Assembly (NCBI GenBank): GCA_963819845.1
Contig: CAWFXQ010000008.1
Location: forward strand, 1 to 64,000
Length of the DNA: 64,000 nt
Direction of reading: 5' to 3'
Source of the DNA: DATAGF01 sp963819845
GTDB taxonomy: Bacteria > Actinomycetota > Thermoleophilia > Miltoncostaeales > Miltoncostaeaceae
Shown: positions 62,203-64,000 of the stretch, one piece after another
Position numbering within the stretch: position 1 is the first letter of the stretch
How the letters are laid out: each line of letters begins with the position of its first letter
Made by a program: the position numbers and the translations under genes
Notes under the pieces: model-generated
Databases searched by the model: none
Told to the model about the DNA's origin: nothing
The model's input: the letters and a program-made list of their open reading frames with translations, nothing else

Positions 62203-62885
62203 GCCGCGACGCGGACATCGTTGACTACCTGCTCGGCGAGGCGTCGCCGGAGGAGCGGGCCGCGATCGAGCGGCGCATGCGCGAGGACGCCGACTTCCGC
62301 CGCGAGGTCGAGCGGCAGCGAGCGGTGGTGGCCGACCTCGAGGCCCTGCCGCCCGACGCCTGGGACCACGGCGGCGTGCCGCCCCTGCCCCACCTGCCGC
62401 CCCTGGCGGCGAAGCCGCCGCGCGAGCGGAGGTCGCGGTGGCCGGCCTGGCAGCCGGTCGCGGCCGTCGCGGCCTGCGTGGCGCTGCTCGCGGCGGGCGC
62501 GGGCATCGGCGCGCTGGTCTTCGGCGGAGGCGACGACGACGCCGGGCCCTCGATCGCCCTGGCGCGCATCGGCGACGGCTCCCCCGCCGCGACCGGGGAG
62601 GCGCGGGTGGTCTCGTCCGACGACGGCGGCCTGCGCCTGCGCGTGACCGGGCTCGACCCGAGCGACCAGGACGGCTTCTACGAGCTCTGGCTCCTGGACG
62701 GGCCCGAGCGCCTGCTGTCGCTGGGCTCCTTCCGCGTCCCCGCGTCGGGGTCGGCGCAGGTCACGGTGCCCCTGCCGGTGGACGTCGGCGAGTTCCGCTA
62801 CGTTGACGTCTCGGTGGAGCAGGACGACGGCGACCCGTCCCACTCCGGCGTCTCGGTGCTGCGGGGGCCGACCGCCCCCGCATAG
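62199..62885 (+). CDS. RskA-like anti-sigma factor
   Basis: The 228-residue product from GTG has an N-terminal sigma-binding helical region (DIVDYLLGEASPEERAAIER, RMREDADFRREVERQRAVVA), a membrane segment at about 85-107 (VAACVALLAAGAGIGALVF) and an extracytoplasmic RskA-like beta domain (GFYELWLLDGPERLLSLGSF). The cytoplasmic part has no zinc-binding HxxxCxxC, so it is a non-zinc anti-sigma. GTGA overlap with the sigma gene shows cotranslation. Confidence 0.88.
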   Translation: MSRDADIVDYLLGEASPEERAAIERRMREDADFRREVERQRAVVADLEALPPDAWDHGGVPPLPHLPPLAAKPPRERRSRWPAWQPVAAVAACVALLAAGAGIGALVFGGGDDDAGPSIALARIGDGSPAATGEARVVSSDDGGLRLRVTGLDPSDQDGFYELWLLDGPERLLSLGSFRVPASGSAQVTVPLPVDVGEFRYVDVSVEQDDGDPSHSGVSVLRGPTAPA

Positions 62886-62897
62886 CCCCGAGCGACG

Positions 62898-63089
62898 CTA
62901 GACCGTCGTCGGCTCGGCCGGCGACGGGTCCTTCAGGCGCCGGATCAGGTCGGCCACGTCGGCCGTCTCCTGCTCCAGGTCGCGCTGGTACCGCTCCAGC
63001 CGCTCCAGCCACTCCTCGCGGTTGAACCGGCGCCGGCCGATGCCGGGCCGGCAGTGCGGCCCGCCGTGGCGGTGTCTCCCGTGCGTCAT
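62898..63089 (-). CDS. Small PadR-linked protein
   Basis: A 63-residue protein with a basic, His-rich start (THGRHRHGGPHCRPGIGRRR) and a helical end (REEWLERLERYQRDLEQETA). Its ATG overlaps the stop of the padR gene by four bases (ATGA), so they form an operon. The C-terminal half has a coiled-coil pattern, and small partners of PadR with such helices are common in actinobacteria. Confidence 0.75.
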   Translation of the reverse strand: MTHGRHRHGGPHCRPGIGRRRFNREEWLERLERYQRDLEQETADVADLIRRLKDPSPAEPTTV

Positions 63090-63523
63090 GTGCTCACCCC
63101 CTTCCCCTCGTAGCGGTCGATGAACGCGGTGATGACCGTCCGCGCCTCGCCGAGCGACTCGGCCCAGCGGGCCAGCAGCTCGCGCCCGGAGTCGGTGAGC
63201 CGGTAGACCCGCTTGGCCGGGCCCGACAGGGTCTCGTCCCAGGCGGAGTCGACGACGCCCTCCTCCTCGAGCGAGCGCAGGAGGCGGTAGAGGTTGCCGA
63301 GGTCCACCCGGCGGTCCTCTCGCACGATCTCGGGCAGCAGCTCCAAGAGCTCGTACCCGTGCATCGGCCGCTCGGACAGCAGCAGCAGCAGGGCCGGCTC
63401 GACGAAGCGCTCGACGCGCGCGCGCACCTCCCACCGGCCGGGGCCGACGCTGCGCCGCGTGCGCGCGCCGCGCGCCATGTGGCGACCGTGTCGAGGCCCT
63501 CGGCGGTGGTGTGGTCCGGTCAT
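63086..63523 (-). CDS. PadR family transcriptional regulator
   Basis: The 145-residue protein from ATG 63,523 has a basic His/Arg-rich start and then the PadR winged helix: ALLLLLSERPMHGYELLELL, DLGNLYRLLRSLEEEGVVDS and KRVYRLTDSGRELLARWAES. A second ATG nine bases upstream is in frame but is less likely, because the -10 lies only 7 bp before ATG 63,523. It appears to be autoregulated through an inverted repeat that overlaps its promoter. Confidence 0.88.
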   Translation of the reverse strand: MTGPHHRRGPRHGRHMARGARTRRSVGPGRWEVRARVERFVEPALLLLLSERPMHGYELLELLPEIVREDRRVDLGNLYRLLRSLEEEGVVDSAWDETLSGPAKRVYRLTDSGRELLARWAESLGEARTVITAFIDRYEGKGVST

Positions 63524-63530
63524 GAGGCGC

Positions 63531-63559
63531 ACTATAAGTCAAATACATAGTCTTCGCAA
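63531..63559 (-). promoter_or_regulatory. Leaderless-type promoter of padR with overlapping inverted repeat
   Basis: Minus-strand TTGCGA (63554-63559) and TATAGT (63531-63536) have a 17-bp spacer. The start codon is 7 bp after the -10, as in the SDR promoter at 14,403. ACTAT-N11-ATAGT (63531-63551) is an inverted repeat covering the -10 and part of the spacer, a likely PadR operator. Confidence 0.75.
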
Positions 63560-63596
63560 CCAGGACGGGCGGGCGGCCGCGCGCTACGGTCCCGCC

Positions 63597-64000
63597 ATGG
63601 GTCTCTCGGAGCCCGCCCTCTCGCTCACCGACCTCGCGCTGGGGCTCGTCGCCATCGCCCTCGCGGTGCGGCTGCAGACCACGCCCGGCGTGCACCGGTA
63701 CTGGCGGCTCACCTTCTGGTGGGTCGGGTCCGCGGCGCTGGCCGGCGCCGTCCACCACGGCGTCGTGACCTACTCCGACTTCTGGGCCGGCCCCAGCTGG
63801 GCGGTCATCAGCACGATGGTCGTGGTGGCCGTGTCGTACCTGCTCGCGGCCTCGGTCGTGGAGGTGCTCGGCCCGGGGCGCGGGAGGGTGTTCTGGGTGC
63901 TCCGCTCGGCCGGCCTGGTCGCCTACGCCGGCCTCGCGATCGCGGGCTACGCCGGGGTCAACTCGATGCTGGCCTGCGAGGGCATCACGATGCTGGCGAT
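63597..64000 (+). CDS. Membrane protein, runs off window (DUF6962-like)
   Basis: ATG at 63,597 opens a frame that reaches the last base without a stop. The 134 visible residues read LSLTDLALGLVAIALAVRLQ, HRYWRLTFWWVGSAALAGAV, VISTMVVVAVSYLLAASVVE and LRSAGLVAYAGLAIAGYAGV, four membrane segments so far. The layout resembles DUF6962-type integral membrane proteins of actinobacteria. It is divergent from padR with 73 bp between the starts. Confidence 0.75.
   Translation, partial: MGLSEPALSLTDLALGLVAIALAVRLQTTPGVHRYWRLTFWWVGSAALAGAVHHGVVTYSDFWAGPSWAVISTMVVVAVSYLLAASVVEVLGPGRGRVFWVLRSAGLVAYAGLAIAGYAGVNSMLACEGITMLA

Noticed and set aside
1..64000. CRISPR array
   Set aside because: No regularly spaced direct repeats were seen. 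The tandem 24-bp unit at 45,861 has only two adjacent copies without spacers.

Overview
The window is very GC-rich bacterial DNA with GTG starts, ATGA/GTGA gene overlaps and leaderless-type promoters. Gene content suggests an actinobacterium, perhaps of the Thermoleophilia/Solirubrobacterales type: an Asp23/AmaP envelope cluster, MmyB-type HTH regulator, MutS2, group II truncated globin and HtaA-like secreted proteins. The lineage is inference. Many genes are split by single-base frameshifts, often at G/C runs. These may be true decay or uncorrected indels, so broken genes are reported over their full span.

Region 1 (about 1-31.5 kb) mixes intact genes with debris. Intact or near-intact genes are a metallophosphatase, TetR and MmyB-type regulators, SDRs, two epoxide-hydrolase-like enzymes, a MarR-PDZ fusion regulator, a quinone-type oxidoreductase, a WGxxGxxG small protein and a five-gene Asp23/AmaP operon. 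Between them lie pieces of unrelated genes: DipZ C-terminus, AAA ATPase, TetR tail, DUF11, LuxR, M23 peptidase and IS1380, IS256 and IS5 transposases. Partial tRNA 3' halves (Leu, Asp, Ser, Arg) resemble integration scars.

Region 2 (31,519-48,559) is a 17 kb integrated element. A 44-bp identical repeat marks its ends. The right copy is the 3' part of an intact tRNA-Arg(UCU); the left copy is a displaced 3' half. A tyrosine integrase and an excisionase-like protein lie beside the intact tRNA. A TrwC/MobF-type relaxase-helicase with several frameshifts lies at the other end, so this was probably an integrative mobilizable element. Its cargo is a sulfur-handling module. A minus-strand operon encodes an ArsM-like methyltransferase, TusA-like, DsrE-like and DCC proteins. 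Facing it are two ArsR-rhodanese fusion regulators, a persulfide-dioxygenase-like metallo-hydrolase and an MFS exporter. Other cargo is a secreted alpha/beta hydrolase, a cupin, an HTH-nucleotidyltransferase fusion with a duplicated C-terminal fragment, and IS21 and PIN-domain scraps.

Region 3 (48.6-64 kb) looks like ordinary chromosome and is mostly intact: a CDF-like membrane protein, truncated globin, PaaI thioesterase, nitroreductase, mutS2, an AI-2E family permease, ppk2, an FAD oxidoreductase, an SDR-DUF2867 protein, a two-repeat HtaA-like protein, an ECF sigma/anti-sigma pair and a PadR regulator. The last gene runs off the window.
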